Origin: Methylobacterium brachiatum | GTDB lineage: Bacteria > Pseudomonadota > Alphaproteobacteria > Rhizobiales > Beijerinckiaceae | Reading direction: 5' to 3' | NCBI RefSeq assembly: GCF_020523825.1 | Contig: NZ_JAJALK010000026.1 | Coordinates: forward strand, 1-59,723 | Length of the DNA stretch: 59,723 nt | Shown: positions 34,652-42,951 of the stretch, piece after piece | Position numbering within the stretch: position 1 is the stretch's first letter | How the letters are laid out: each line of letters begins with the position of its first letter | Made by a program: the position numbers and the translations under genes | The notes under the pieces: generated by a model | Seen by the model: the letters and a program-made list of their open reading frames with translations, nothing else | What the model was told of the DNA's origin: nothing | The model's database searches: none

Positions 34652-34729
34652 TTACGGATGAAAATGTGTCAACGCGAGCAGCAAGTAAGCGCCCGCAATA
34701 AGCAGGTGAAGCGAAAATTGAACGGTCAC
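34652..34729 (-). CDS. 25-residue membrane peptide
   Basis: GTG 34729 is preceded by AGGAG with seven-base spacing, an excellent ribosome-binding site. The peptide reads VTVQFSLHLLIAGAYLLLAL and ends THFHP: one hydrophobic helix with a short polar tail. The stop abuts a perfect hairpin. This arrangement of a tiny hydrophobic peptide with a strong start signal and compact terminator recalls type I toxins or small regulatory membrane peptides. It lies beside a CBASS operon. No homologue is known to me. Confidence 0.5.
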   Translation of the reverse strand: MTVQFSLHLLIAGAYLLLALTHFHP

Positions 34730-34846
34730 AATGGGTCTCCTTTCGAGAGAGCCAAAGCCGTTTCTCAAGGCACGTTCCGGCCGAAAAAATATAGTTTTTG
34801 ATAGAGCAAACTAGCGACCTGAAAGCGGTTTTATGCCGTCCTCTGT

Positions 34847-34940
34847 CCGTTTTGATGCAAAACTCCAAATTTTTGAATCAAAACGGGCGCGGTGGTGAAG
34901 TTAGGCTGTCTTGATGCATATATCTGATGCATAATGCGGC
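34847..34940 (+). other. candidate recombination/operator site of the second recombinase
   Basis: A perfect 10-bp inverted repeat, CCGTTTTGAT (34847-34856) and ATCAAAACGG (34877-34886), and a direct repeat TGATGCATA (near 34913 and 34926) lie within 94 bp upstream of the recombinase ATG. Confidence 0.5.
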
Positions 34941-35489
34941 ATGATTTTCGGCTATGCCCGCGTGTCCACCGAAGCCCAAGATCTAGCCAACCAGCGGGCG
35001 CAGCTCGCTGCCGCCGGGTGCGAGCGCATTTTCGCCGACAAGATCACCAGCACCACGGCCGACCGGCCACAGCTCAAGAAGCTGATGGCCACACTGGCGG
35101 CTGGCGACCTGGTTATCATTCCAGCCGCGGACCGCTTGGCCCGTGATCTAACCGATCTCCTGATCCTCGCCCGCGATATGCACACCGCCGGGGCCGGGCT
35201 GTGCTCCCTGGCCGAGCCGGTTGTGGACACAAGCGGCGACTTTGCCGAGGTGGTGCTGGCGGTCCTAGGCGTATCCGCCAAGCTCGAACGCCGCCGCATC
35301 CTTGATCGCACGGCACGGGGCCGGGCCGACGCCAAGGCCAAGGGCGTCAAGTTCGGCCGCAAGCCTAAGCTGACCCACTTCCAGCAGCGGGAAGCCCTAC
35401 AGCGCCTCGATACCGGCGAAACCCAGCGCAGCGTTGCCCGCAACTTCAACGTCAGCCAAGCCACCATCGCCCGGATACATCGCCCATGA
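34941..35489 (+). CDS. serine recombinase (resolvase family)
   Basis: The 182-residue protein has the catalytic N-terminus GYARVSTEAQDLANQRAQL with the serine nucleophile, IPAADRLARDLTDLLILARD, an E-helix (SAKLERRRILDRTARGRADA) and a C-terminal HTH (TQRSVARNFNVSQATIARIH). The usual KLDRLGR block is altered to AADRLAR. It differs clearly from the enzyme at 30552; together the two recombinases bracket the umuC remnant and the CBASS operon. Its stop overlaps the start of the next frame (ATGA). Confidence 0.9.
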   Translation: MIFGYARVSTEAQDLANQRAQLAAAGCERIFADKITSTTADRPQLKKLMATLAAGDLVIIPAADRLARDLTDLLILARDMHTAGAGLCSLAEPVVDTSGDFAEVVLAVLGVSAKLERRRILDRTARGRADAKAKGVKFGRKPKLTHFQQREALQRLDTGETQRSVARNFNVSQATIARIHRP

Positions 35490-35709
35490 ACTGCGTGCAG
35501 CTCCGCCGGGCGGACGAGGTGCAGAACATGCGCCGGCTCTACGTCTTACCCTCCAACTCGACCTGTTCGGCGGCTGCGACCTGATGCGGGAATGGGGGCG
35601 GATCAGCCGGGCCAGCACCGTGCGGCGCGACCACTACCCCTCCCCCGTCGAGGCGCAAGTGGCCGTGGAGGCCAAGCGCAGGGACAAGGAAAAGCGCGGC
35701 TATGCGTGA
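35486..35709 (+). pseudogene. WGR-domain protein gene with frameshift
   Basis: ATG 35486 overlaps the recombinase stop and reads MNCVQLRRADEVQNMRRLYV before running into a stop. The WGR core continues in another frame: LTLQLDLFGGCDLMREWGRI, then RDHYPSPVEAQVAVEAKRRD. A single missing base near 35547 explains the break. WGR domains occur in PARP-type and MolR-like proteins and as small stand-alone plasmid proteins like this one. Confidence 0.7.
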
Positions 35710-35727
35710 CCGGGGAGGAGTGAACTG

Positions 35728-36330
35728 GTGCCTGATCTAAAAGATCTGAATAACATCTACCTGGTCGCCGCGTTTATTATCCCCGGTCTCATCATCACAT
35801 ACATCCGTGCGCAGTTCATTGCCGGGCGTATGGAGAAATTTAGCGACGCCGCCCTTGGGTATCTCACGCTCACGCTTGTGTATTACGGAATTTCAATTCC
35901 GTTCATCGGTCTGATTTTAAATCTTGAGAAAGGGCTGCTGAAAACGCTTTTGTGGTGGGCGCTGATTATCGTGGGGCCGTCTGCCTTCGGCTTACTGTTG
36001 GGTGTGGCAATACAACGCGACTGGTTGCGGTGGATAGCAACCAAGCTGCGGTTGCGCCTCGTCCACAACACGCCAACCTCGTGGGATTGGCGGTTCGCGA
36101 CCTGCGAAACCGCGCGGTTTGTTATGGTCACGCTTACGGACGGCACCAAGTTCGCGGGCATTTTCGGTGTCAATTCTTTCGCGTCGACGGACCCCGCTGA
36201 ACGCGATCTCTACATCGAAGAAGTCATGGACGTCGATGAAACGGGTGCTTGGAATTACCGCGACGAGGTTCACGGCGTTTTGCTGCTTGCGAAAGAAATT
36301 CGGTTTATAGAATTCAAGAAGGAGCTTTGA
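35728..36330 (+). CDS. DUF6338-type membrane protein
   Basis: The 200-residue protein has an N-terminal hydrophobic helix (NIYLVAAFIIPGLIITYIRA), a second and third hydrophobic region (LTLVYYGISIPFIGLILNL; LLWWALIIVGPSAFGLLLGV), then a soluble part with HNTPTSWDWRFATCETARFV and MVTLTDGTKFAGIFG, which is typical of DUF6338. The family has no assigned function and is often found in defence-rich accessory regions. GTG 35728 is preceded by GGAGGAG. The next gene starts 2 bp after its stop, so the two are an operon. Confidence 0.75.
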   Translation: MPDLKDLNNIYLVAAFIIPGLIITYIRAQFIAGRMEKFSDAALGYLTLTLVYYGISIPFIGLILNLEKGLLKTLLWWALIIVGPSAFGLLLGVAIQRDWLRWIATKLRLRLVHNTPTSWDWRFATCETARFVMVTLTDGTKFAGIFGVNSFASTDPAERDLYIEEVMDVDETGAWNYRDEVHGVLLLAKEIRFIEFKKEL

Positions 36331-36332
36331 CA

Positions 36333-36548
36333 ATGACAAATGAGAATAAAGGGCGACCTGGCTACGCGCAGGACGGCTGGCGGCCGATCAATGAAGGACA
36401 CCGGCCGCAATTGGATCGCGGCCATCAGCCAACCTACAGCCCCTCCAACCCCGGCGCCGGGCATCAGCCCTCCGCGCCTGGTGAGCGCCCTGCCCCGCCG
36501 ACCACCGGCAGCGGGGCGATCCCGCCCGCCAAGCCCAGCAAAGAGTGA
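36333..36548 (+). CDS. proline/glycine-rich 71-residue protein
   Basis: The frame from ATG 36333 has AGGAG inside the end of the DUF6338 gene. It reads GRPGYAQDGWRPINEGHRPQ and then a run of PSNPGAGHQPSAPGERPAPP, a low-complexity and probably disordered protein. I think it is the partner of the DUF6338 membrane protein, since the start is tightly coupled. Function unknown. Confidence 0.65.
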   Translation: MTNENKGRPGYAQDGWRPINEGHRPQLDRGHQPTYSPSNPGAGHQPSAPGERPAPPTTGSGAIPPAKPSKE

Positions 36549-36611
36549 CGCAGCGGCGTTGTAGGGCCTGCCGGCAGGCCTTCACCTTCCCGGGGCATTA
36601 GAGAGTTTGAA

Positions 36612-37130
36612 ATGGCGGACTTCGGCGCGATGTTCGACAAGGCGAAAGCTGCTGCTGAGACGACAATCCAAGGCTATCGGGATGCTGATGAGCGCAGCCA
36701 AGAAGCGCAGAGCAAGGCGTTTTCAGAGACGATGAAACCTCTGAACAATGTCGTGCGACCGATCATCGAACAGGCCAAGCAAGATTTGGCACCACGAAAT
36801 GTCAACGTGGACGTCGACCATGACGAATTTTACAACACCCTAAACGGCAAGCGTATCCCGGCACTGCACTTTCAGTTGAGCCACAATGGTATAAAAAGCC
36901 GGATCTACATATTTGAGATTGCTAACAAATTGTTCTCATGCAGCGCCGATGATGGCAGCAAAAAACCTGCCGGACAGCGAGCGGGTGTGTTTGCGACGGA
37001 TAGAGGAAATGTGACGACCTCACTTGTGGAGGATGCTATCTCGCGCGCGATCACCGATATTACGCAAGCGATGGAACGACAGGAGTTCCAGAAGCTACAT
37101 CCAAGCGTTACGCCCCGTTCGACCACGTAA
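36612..37130 (+). CDS. hypothetical protein, 172 residues
   Basis: The N-terminal third is helical and charged (FDKAKAAAETTIQGYRDADE; EQAKQDLAPRNVNVDVDHDE). A probable beta-rich part follows (RIPALHFQLSHNGIKSRIYI), then TTSLVEDAISRAITDITQAM. No recognised family. It has no signal peptide and lies 63 bp after the proline-rich gene in the same direction. AT content rises here, indicating a different origin from the sulfur genes. Confidence 0.65.
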   Translation: MADFGAMFDKAKAAAETTIQGYRDADERSQEAQSKAFSETMKPLNNVVRPIIEQAKQDLAPRNVNVDVDHDEFYNTLNGKRIPALHFQLSHNGIKSRIYIFEIANKLFSCSADDGSKKPAGQRAGVFATDRGNVTTSLVEDAISRAITDITQAMERQEFQKLHPSVTPRSTT

Positions 37131-37420
37131 GAACTCAGGAGCCACTTACAGGCGTGTGCTGCCTCCTGCCGGGGCCCCACTCTGACGCTACTGGCTTCCG
37201 ATAAGCGGACGGTATCGGAGGCCAGAGAGCTCGGAAGGCGTTTGTGTCGTGACTGCCCTTCCCACCTAAGAGCGTTTGCGGCCGAGTACGTAGGCCTCAG
37301 AATTTTGCTTACCCTGTCGATCTAGCTCTTGCGGACGATAGGTCAGTGCAGAAATCTATGGGTACGATTTGCTCAGGTAAATCGTACGTACAATCTAGCG
37401 ATGTTTTGTTGGAGGGTGCA

Positions 37421-37780
37421 ATGATCCCAGTCCCTAGACCATCTTTCGTATATAAATCGGATGACATTTTCGAGCTGGTTTTTTTACGATACTGGCGTGA
37501 ACATCCCGAATTAATCCAAAGTAATACGCTAACCGGTCAGTATGATGACGTAATCCTATCACAAAAAGCTGGAGATCACTGTTTTTCGCGATCAATCTGT
37601 GATGATTTCGTAAAATGGTGGAAAGCTTCTTCACAAAAAGAAAGATCTACTTACGCAGTAGACACTATAAACAAAAATCTAAAATTGGGTTTCGTTATAA
37701 GTATACCAGACGGCCTTATAAATGAATATCTTAAAACTGAAAAACTATATAAAATGGACATGTGTTTTAGTCTTGTATAA
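37421..37780 (+). CDS. AT-rich hypothetical protein, 119 residues
   Basis: ATG 37421 has GGAGG a few bases upstream. The protein (MIPVPRPSFVYKSDDIFELV; WREHPELIQSNTLTGQYDDV) has no recognised domain and looks soluble. Codon use is strongly AT-biased, quite unlike the rest of the window, a sign of recent transfer, possibly from phage or a low-GC host. Longer upstream starts exist, but without a ribosome-binding site. Confidence 0.6.
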   Translation: MIPVPRPSFVYKSDDIFELVFLRYWREHPELIQSNTLTGQYDDVILSQKAGDHCFSRSICDDFVKWWKASSQKERSTYAVDTINKNLKLGFVISIPDGLINEYLKTEKLYKMDMCFSLV

Positions 37781-37908
37781 TTCCGCTTGTTGCGGATGAG
37801 ATTTTTGCATACCTCTACGTAATCTTGATATAAATCGAGTCTCTTTATTGCTTGAAGATAGCTGGTTTATTGCAGCTCGGAAGAGCTAAGATGAACCAGC
37901 TATCTGGA

Positions 37909-38097
37909 CTAGTATGGAAACAAGCAGATGCCGTGCTCAAAGACATCCGCTTGGTGCTTCCCTTCGCAGCGTCGGGCTGCATATCGCCGGATCAGCTTTC
38001 CCAGTGGGCCCACCCATAGCGATCCTGACAAGATAAGAAGCACGGCGGACTCGTCGCAAACATACGGTTTATCGATCGATGCTGTAGCCTCGCTCAC
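37909..38097 (-). CDS. short hypothetical frame abutting IS1380
   Basis: A 62-codon frame (SEATASIDKPYVCDESAVLL; LWVGPLGKLIRRYAARRCEG) starts exactly at the base next to the IS1380 left end, so its own upstream part may have been removed. No domain recognised; it could be chance. The rest of 37781-38097 shows no gene. Confidence 0.25.
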   Translation of the reverse strand: MSEATASIDKPYVCDESAVLLILSGSLWVGPLGKLIRRYAARRCEGKHQADVFEHGICLFPY

Positions 38098-39719
38098 TAG
38101 CCCGTCTTATTCACGAGGACGGTGGATCTGGGATGGCGAGCGTAGCGTAAAGCATTGATGTGGCTTAGGGATTGGGTGCTGACGCCAAGCCTTCAGACCG
38201 CACCGAGCCTGCCACGCCCGCCATGTCCGATCCTACGTGTCTCCCGTTCGCGTTTCCATCCGTTCGGGGCAAGAAGCTCACAGCCGCCTTCGATGGCGGA
38301 CGCCTGACCTCGGATGGCGGCGTCCTGCTGCTCGCCCAGGCCGCCCGGCGGTTGGACATCGCCGACAAGCTCGCCGCCGTGATCCCGGACCGGCGTGACC
38401 CCAGCCGGGTTCTGCATCCCTTGCCCGAGATCCTGCTGGCGCGCATCCTGGCGATTGCCTGCGGGTATGAGGATGCCGACGACCTCGACCACCTGCGCAC
38501 CGACCCCGCCTTCAAGCTCGCCTGCGGCCGCCTGCCTGAGAGCGGGCACGACCTGATGAGCCAGCCCACCGTCTCGCGGCTGGAGAACACGCCGGGCCTG
38601 CGCGACCTCATCCGGCTCGGGCGGGTGCTGGTCGACCTCTACTGTGCCAGCTACCCCGTCCCGCCGGCCGCCGTCACCCTAGACATCGACGACACTTGCG
38701 ACGTGGTGCACGGCCAGCAGCAGCTATCGCTGTTCAACGCCCATCACGATGAGCGCTGCTTTCTGCCGATCCACGTCTACGACACGGCCACCAGTCGCCC
38801 GGTGGCGATGATCCTGCGGCCGGGCAAGACGCCCTCGGGCCGCGAAGTCCGCGGGCATCTGCGCCGCCTCGTCCGGGCGATCCGCCGCCACTGGCCCAAC
38901 ACCGCGATCACCATCCGGGGCGATGGCCATTACGGGCGGCCCGAGGCCATGGACTGGTGCGAGAACCATGGAGTCAGCTACGTCTTCGGCCTGAGCGGCA
39001 CCAAGGCGTTGGCCGCCAAGGTCGAACAGACGGCCGATCACATCAGAGTTGTGCGAGCCATCGACAACGAGGATGCGGTGCGCGGCTTTGCCGAGACCCG
39101 GCACGCGGCCAAATCCTGGCGGCAGCAGCGTCGCGTCGCCGCCCGCATCGAGGCGACCCGGCTCGGCCTCGACATCCGCTATGTCGTCACAAACATCACG
39201 ACCGGCACGCCGGAATGGCTCTATGCCGACCTGTACTGTGCCCGCGGACAGGCCGAGAACCTGATCAAGCTCCACAAGAGCCAGCTCGCCTCCGATCGTA
39301 CCTCCTGCCGGCATCCCGCCGCCAACCAGATGCGGCTCGTCCTGCACACGGCCGCCTACTGGCTGATGCTGAGCGTGCGCGACACCATCCCGAAGGCGCA
39401 CCGCCTCGCCACGGCCGAGTTCGCCACCCTCCGGCTGCGCCTCCTGAAGCTCGGAGCTCGCATCCGCGAGACCGCCAGCCGGGTTCGCCTCGCCTTCGCC
39501 GCCGCCTGCCCTGATGCTGACCTTCTGCGCCACCTCGCGACCGCGCTCGCCCCGGCGCCAGCCTGAACGACGGGGCAGCGACGCCCCGACGAACCCGTCC
39601 ACATCCCTCCAGCGCTGACAAAACATTCCGGATCCACACGCGTCAGAACAGACGCGCGATCCCGCTCGCCATCAGCCTAAAAACCACCGCCGACAAAGCC
39701 CGATGAATAAGACGGGCTA
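38098..39719 (+). mobile_element. IS1380 family insertion sequence, copy 1
   Basis: The ends are TAGCCCGTCTTATTCA (38098) and its reverse complement TGAATAAGACGGGCTA (39704-39719). The element is 1622 bp with one intact transposase. It separates a cydB 3' remnant from whatever lay upstream. Copy 2, nearly identical, is at 46953-48574 in the opposite orientation. No clear target duplication. Confidence 0.9.
38223..39566 (+). CDS. IS1380 family transposase, copy 1
   Basis: This is a DDE transposase of 447 residues from ATG 38223 (MSDPTCLPFAFPSVRGKKLT); an in-frame TTG at 38172 would add 17 residues. Catalytic residues are likely D in VTLDIDDTCDVVHGQQQLS, D in ITIRGDGHYGRPEAMDWCE and E in ARGQAENLIKLHKSQL. 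The N-terminal block FDGGRLTSDGGVLLLAQAAR is diagnostic for IS1380. Intact, hence potentially active. Confidence 0.95.
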   Translation: MSDPTCLPFAFPSVRGKKLTAAFDGGRLTSDGGVLLLAQAARRLDIADKLAAVIPDRRDPSRVLHPLPEILLARILAIACGYEDADDLDHLRTDPAFKLACGRLPESGHDLMSQPTVSRLENTPGLRDLIRLGRVLVDLYCASYPVPPAAVTLDIDDTCDVVHGQQQLSLFNAHHDERCFLPIHVYDTATSRPVAMILRPGKTPSGREVRGHLRRLVRAIRRHWPNTAITIRGDGHYGRPEAMDWCENHGVSYVFGLSGTKALAAKVEQTADHIRVVRAIDNEDAVRGFAETRHAAKSWRQQRRVAARIEATRLGLDIRYVVTNITTGTPEWLYADLYCARGQAENLIKLHKSQLASDRTSCRHPAANQMRLVLHTAAYWLMLSVRDTIPKAHRLATAEFATLRLRLLKLGARIRETASRVRLAFAAACPDADLLRHLATALAPAPA

Positions 39720-39721
39720 AG

Positions 39722-40082
39722 CCCTGCATTCCGCGGACGTTGGTTCACCTGGCCGGCGATGGCCTTCGTTGCTCCCGTCCCAGTCCTCGTTGCTCTTCTC
39801 GGCTTGCGTCTGCGTAACGCCCTCGACCGGCGGGAGGAGGTCATGCCATTCCTCTGTGGCCTCGGCCTGTTCCTACTGTCCTATGTCGGGCTCGGCATCA
39901 GCCTGTTCCCGATGATCGTACCGCCCACGGTGACGATTTGGGATGCGGCCACCCACCCAAGCAGCCAGCTCTTCCTGATCGTCGGGACGGTCGTATTGCT
40001 GCCGATGATCCTCGGCTACACCGCCTATGTCTACTGGCTGTTCCGGGGGAAGGTCACCGCCGGTGCCCCGGGCTACCATTGA
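39722..40082 (+). pseudogene. cydB: 3' fragment of cydB (cytochrome bd oxidase subunit II)
   Basis: The frame entering from the IS1380 edge reads RGRWFTWPAMAFVAPVPVLV and ends with GYTAYVYWLFRGKVTAGAPG, the last two or three helices of CydB. The first two thirds of the gene are absent, replaced by the insertion sequence. An ATG at 39759 could still start a 107-residue hydrophobic peptide, but it cannot form a bd oxidase subunit. Confidence 0.82.
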
Positions 40083-40093
40083 GGAGCCCCATC

Positions 40094-40210
40094 ATGTCCG
40101 TTCCCGTTTCGATGCGTCGCCTCGGCTGGTTCGTGGCACTCTGGGCCGGCGGTATCGCCTGCCTCACTGCGGTCGCCCTCCCGCTGCGCTGGCTGCTCAA
40201 AGTCGTCTGA
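40094..40210 (+). CDS. DUF2474 small membrane protein (CydX-like partner of bd oxidase)
   Basis: This 38-residue single-helix protein (MRRLGWFVALWAGGIACLTA, then LPLRWLL) follows cydB at 11 bp with a GAGGAG ribosome-binding site. DUF2474 proteins regularly follow cydB in alphaproteobacterial cioAB/cydAB operons and are thought to be small oxidase subunits. Here it has lost its partner genes. Confidence 0.78.
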   Translation: MSVPVSMRRLGWFVALWAGGIACLTAVALPLRWLLKVV

Positions 40211-40224
40211 CGCTACCAGTGTGT

Positions 40225-40260
40225 GCTCTGCTCAAGTTGTACGCCCGCTTTGAGCAGAGC
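40225..40260. terminator. hairpin after the cydB/DUF2474 remnant
   Basis: GCTCTGCTCAA (40225-40235) pairs with TTGAGCAGAGC (40250-40260): an 11-bp stem with 14-base loop, followed by an A-run on the plus strand (so T-rich for the opposite direction). Probably bidirectional. Confidence 0.6.
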
Positions 40261-40502
40261 AAAAACTTCACCCCTCTTTGGGGACATGCCGGGCTGGGAA
40301 AAATCGGCCCCTTTGAGCGGCATCCGATCAGGTTGTGTCGTATCCCTCTGATGCGAGGTCGTTGCAGCACTTACTTGGTTGGAAGCGTGTCGGCGCGCGT
40401 TTGATGGCCTCCCACAGATCTAGGGCGGTGTGAGCCGCCCTGGTGCGGCGAAGGCCTTTCTGCTTGGCGAAGGGCTGCTCGATTGATGGTGTGGATGGCC
40501 CC

Positions 40503-41017
40503 TGCGACCCGACCGGCTGGCTTCGGACCGGGCTAATTGAGAGGAGCAGCCAGGACCGCATGAGCTGGACATGAAGCAAGATCAAAAGACGGGTGCGGGG
40601 CAGGTGGTGCTGAAGCTGCGCCAGATCGAGGTTCAGACGGCGCAGTTCAAAAGTTTGGCGATAGCGTGCAGAGAGGCGGAGATCTCCGAGCAGAGCGACT
40701 CACGCTGGCGCAAGAAATACGGCGGCCTGCAGATCGACCAAGACCGTCGGATGAAGGATCTGAAGCGCGAGAACGCGCGATTGCGCCAGCTCGTGTCTGA
40801 CTTGTTCCTGGAGAAGCAGGTGCTGGTGGACGTCGCCGCGGGAGCCGAAGGCCAGCGCCAGCAAAACTTATAGCCCCGGAGCGACGCCGGCAGGCAGTCG
40901 ACGGCATTCGTGAGAAGTATGGTCTCTCAGAACGCCATGCCTGCCGGATCGTCGGCCAGCACCGGGGCACGCAACGCTACGTGCCGACGGTGCCGGCTGA
41001 CGAGGATGCGCTGACCC
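40503..41017 (+). mobile_element. truncated IS3 family element
   Basis: Left end (CGACCGGCTGGCTTCGGACC and ATTGAGAGG) and orfA match the IS at 9440-10705 closely. Sequence identity runs through the start of orfB (GAGGATGCGCTGACC) and stops at about 41017, next to ptxE. About 690 bp including the catalytic domain are missing, as is the right end. Confidence 0.85.
40571..40873 (+). CDS. IS3 orfA (intact, in a truncated element)
   Basis: A 100-residue HTH/leucine-zipper protein (REAEISEQSDSRWRKKYGGL; RMKDLKRENARLRQLVSDLF). Unlike the copy at 9506 it has no premature stop. Without orfB it is not functional for transposition, though it could in principle act as a repressor. Confidence 0.8.
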   Translation: MKQDQKTGAGQVVLKLRQIEVQTAQFKSLAIACREAEISEQSDSRWRKKYGGLQIDQDRRMKDLKRENARLRQLVSDLFLEKQVLVDVAAGAEGQRQQNL

Positions 41018-41046
41018 TTTTTCGTCGATGACAGCATCCATGGCCG

Positions 41047-41901
41047 TCATGCAAGGGCTGCGATGAAGCCATCGGCCAACGTTGTGCCGGGCAGCGGGTA
41101 TCGATGAGCCGCATACAATGTCTTACAGAGGTCGATGCCCTTCAGGGGCAATGCCACAAGCAACTCGGCACGAACCTCGTCCGTGACGGAGCTTGCCATC
41201 ACAATCGAGATGCCAATGCCGGCCCGCACCGCGCGCTTGACCGCCTCTGTGCTTCCAAGCTGGTGGTGGATACCGAGGTTCGCCCCCGCCGCACCCAGGG
41301 CCTCTCGTAAGAGGCGTCCCGTCCCGCTGCCAGGTTCGCCCCCAAGGAGTGGACGGCCCACAAGGTCGCCTGGGGTTACGCTTTTCCAGGTCGACCATGG
41401 GTGGTCCGGTCCGACAATGACAATCAGCGGTTCGCGACGCCAAGCACGTGCGATCAGACCAGGCCGAGCCTCCCACCATTCAACCAACGCTAGGTCGATT
41501 TCACCGGCCTCCAACCGATCCATGACGTAGGGATTAGTCCCGATCTCGACCTGCGGGGACGTCGCATTGGTCGCTTGGTAGGCACGTAGCAGGTCGGCCA
41601 GGAGATAGGTGCCAACGTTGCCGGATGCACCGATAGCAAGACGGCCGCCATTGACGGCTTCCTCCGCGCGTCGGCTCAATCGTAGGAGCGCCTCTGCGTG
41701 GGGTAGTAGCGCTCTACCCTGGGGAGTGGGCCGGCATCCCGTGCCATGGCGCTCCACGAGGGGTGCCCGCAACGACGCCTCGAGTTTTTGCACGTGCTGC
41801 GAAACCGTGGACTGGGCCAATCCGAGGCGACGACTAGCTTCTTGAAAACTGCCTGTCGCGAGCACGGAAAGCCATGTCTCGACGTGGTGAAGGTTCAGCA
41901 C
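41047..41901 (-). CDS. ptxE: LysR family regulator of phosphite genes
   Basis: The 284-residue protein has an N-terminal HTH (LATGSFQEASRRLGLAQSTV, then SQHVQKLEASLRAPL) and an effector domain (GRLAIGASGNVGTYLLADLL; LLGGEPGSGTGRLLREALG). It is the last gene of the minus-strand ptx operon, 10 bp after ptxD, the place ptxE has in known ptxABCDE clusters. Its 3' end is 30 bp from the truncated IS3 element. Confidence 0.85.
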   Translation of the reverse strand: MLNLHHVETWLSVLATGSFQEASRRLGLAQSTVSQHVQKLEASLRAPLVERHGTGCRPTPQGRALLPHAEALLRLSRRAEEAVNGGRLAIGASGNVGTYLLADLLRAYQATNATSPQVEIGTNPYVMDRLEAGEIDLALVEWWEARPGLIARAWRREPLIVIVGPDHPWSTWKSVTPGDLVGRPLLGGEPGSGTGRLLREALGAAGANLGIHHQLGSTEAVKRAVRAGIGISIVMASSVTDEVRAELLVALPLKGIDLCKTLYAAHRYPLPGTTLADGFIAALA

Positions 41902-41911
41902 AAGTATGCTT

Positions 41912-42943
41912 TCACAATGACGGAGCGTGCCCCTTGCGCTGCGTGCGCGGCTGCGATGGCCAATTTATCGCGTCCGGCGGCTCTTTGCCCTGAAGGACAG
42001 CCAACAAGTTGCGAGCCGCCGCTGCCTCGATTTCGCGACGCACCGCAACGACACCGGAACCGAGATGAGGCGTAAATAGAGTCCTGTCATGATCGGATAG
42101 AAGCCTCGGCTCGATGCTTCGCGGGCGATCGTCGAGGGCCCAATCCTCCATTTCGAATACGTCCGCGGCATAGCCGCCGATGCGTCCACCGGAAAGAGCG
42201 TCGGCAACCGCAGCCTCGTCTGCCACCGAACCGCGACCGGCATTGACGATCCGTAACCAAGGCTGAGCCTTGGCGAGAGTCTCAGCGTTCAGCAGGTGAC
42301 GAGTAGCAGGTGTCAGGGGAAGTGCCAGGATAAGCAGGTCTGATTGTGCAACGAGTGTCTCCCAAGCGACCCTCCTCAGACCGAGCGCGCGTTCTGCGTC
42401 CACGGGGAGCGTCGCGGCATCGAAGTACACGATCTCCCTGGCACCGAAGCCTCCGAGCCGACGCGCAATGGCTTGGCCGACCTTTCCCATGCCGGCAATG
42501 CCGATGACGCTGCCTGATAACCCCGCGCCGTAGAGGCTGGCGCGCCAGCCCTCGAATCCGGCGCGCACAGCCCGGTCTCCGATCAAAACATTTCGGCAAA
42601 GACCGATGGCCAGACCAACCGCCAGTTCCGCGGTCGGCTCAGTGAGCAGGTCCGGGACTGCGGTCAACCAGACCCCGGCGTCGGTGCAAGCGGTGACGTC
42701 GAAGTTGTCCCACCCCTTAAGGGCACACGACACAACCTTGAGCCGTGGGCAGGCCGCGAGGAAATCGGCGTCCACGCGATCCGTCATGAAGGTAAAGACC
42801 CCGTCGGCATCAGCGCAACGGCGCTTCACTTCCTCAGGCGGCCAGGGGTCCGGGCCTGGATTGACGTCGAGGCTGCAGAGCGGTTCCAGGAGGGCCTCTG
42901 TCTCGGGGAAGACAGGGTTCGTGACGACGACCTTGGCGCGCAT
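41912..42943 (-). CDS. ptxD: phosphite dehydrogenase PtxD
   Basis: PtxD oxidises phosphite to phosphate with NAD+ in the cytoplasm. The 343-residue protein has the catalytic lysine in SCALKGWDNFDVTAC, the dinucleotide motif GIAGMGKVGQAIARRL, the conserved arginine in IVNAGRGSVADEAAV, the PtxD hallmark GGYAADVFEMEDWALDDRPR, and the catalytic histidine in FTPHLGSGV. These match known phosphite dehydrogenases more closely than other D-2-hydroxyacid dehydrogenases. Start is ATG 42943 (MRAKVVVTNPVFPETEALLE); a GTG at 42955 would add four residues and overlap ptxC. Confidence 0.95.
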   Translation of the reverse strand: MRAKVVVTNPVFPETEALLEPLCSLDVNPGPDPWPPEEVKRRCADADGVFTFMTDRVDADFLAACPRLKVVSCALKGWDNFDVTACTDAGVWLTAVPDLLTEPTAELAVGLAIGLCRNVLIGDRAVRAGFEGWRASLYGAGLSGSVIGIAGMGKVGQAIARRLGGFGAREIVYFDAATLPVDAERALGLRRVAWETLVAQSDLLILALPLTPATRHLLNAETLAKAQPWLRIVNAGRGSVADEAAVADALSGGRIGGYAADVFEMEDWALDDRPRSIEPRLLSDHDRTLFTPHLGSGVVAVRREIEAAAARNLLAVLQGKEPPDAINWPSQPRTQRKGHAPSL

Positions 42944-42951
42944 GCAATCTC

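Noticed and set aside
34297..34701. 134-codon plus-strand frame upstream of CBASS
   Set aside because: Runs through the perfect hairpin and the opposing small gene; no ribosome-binding site or domain.
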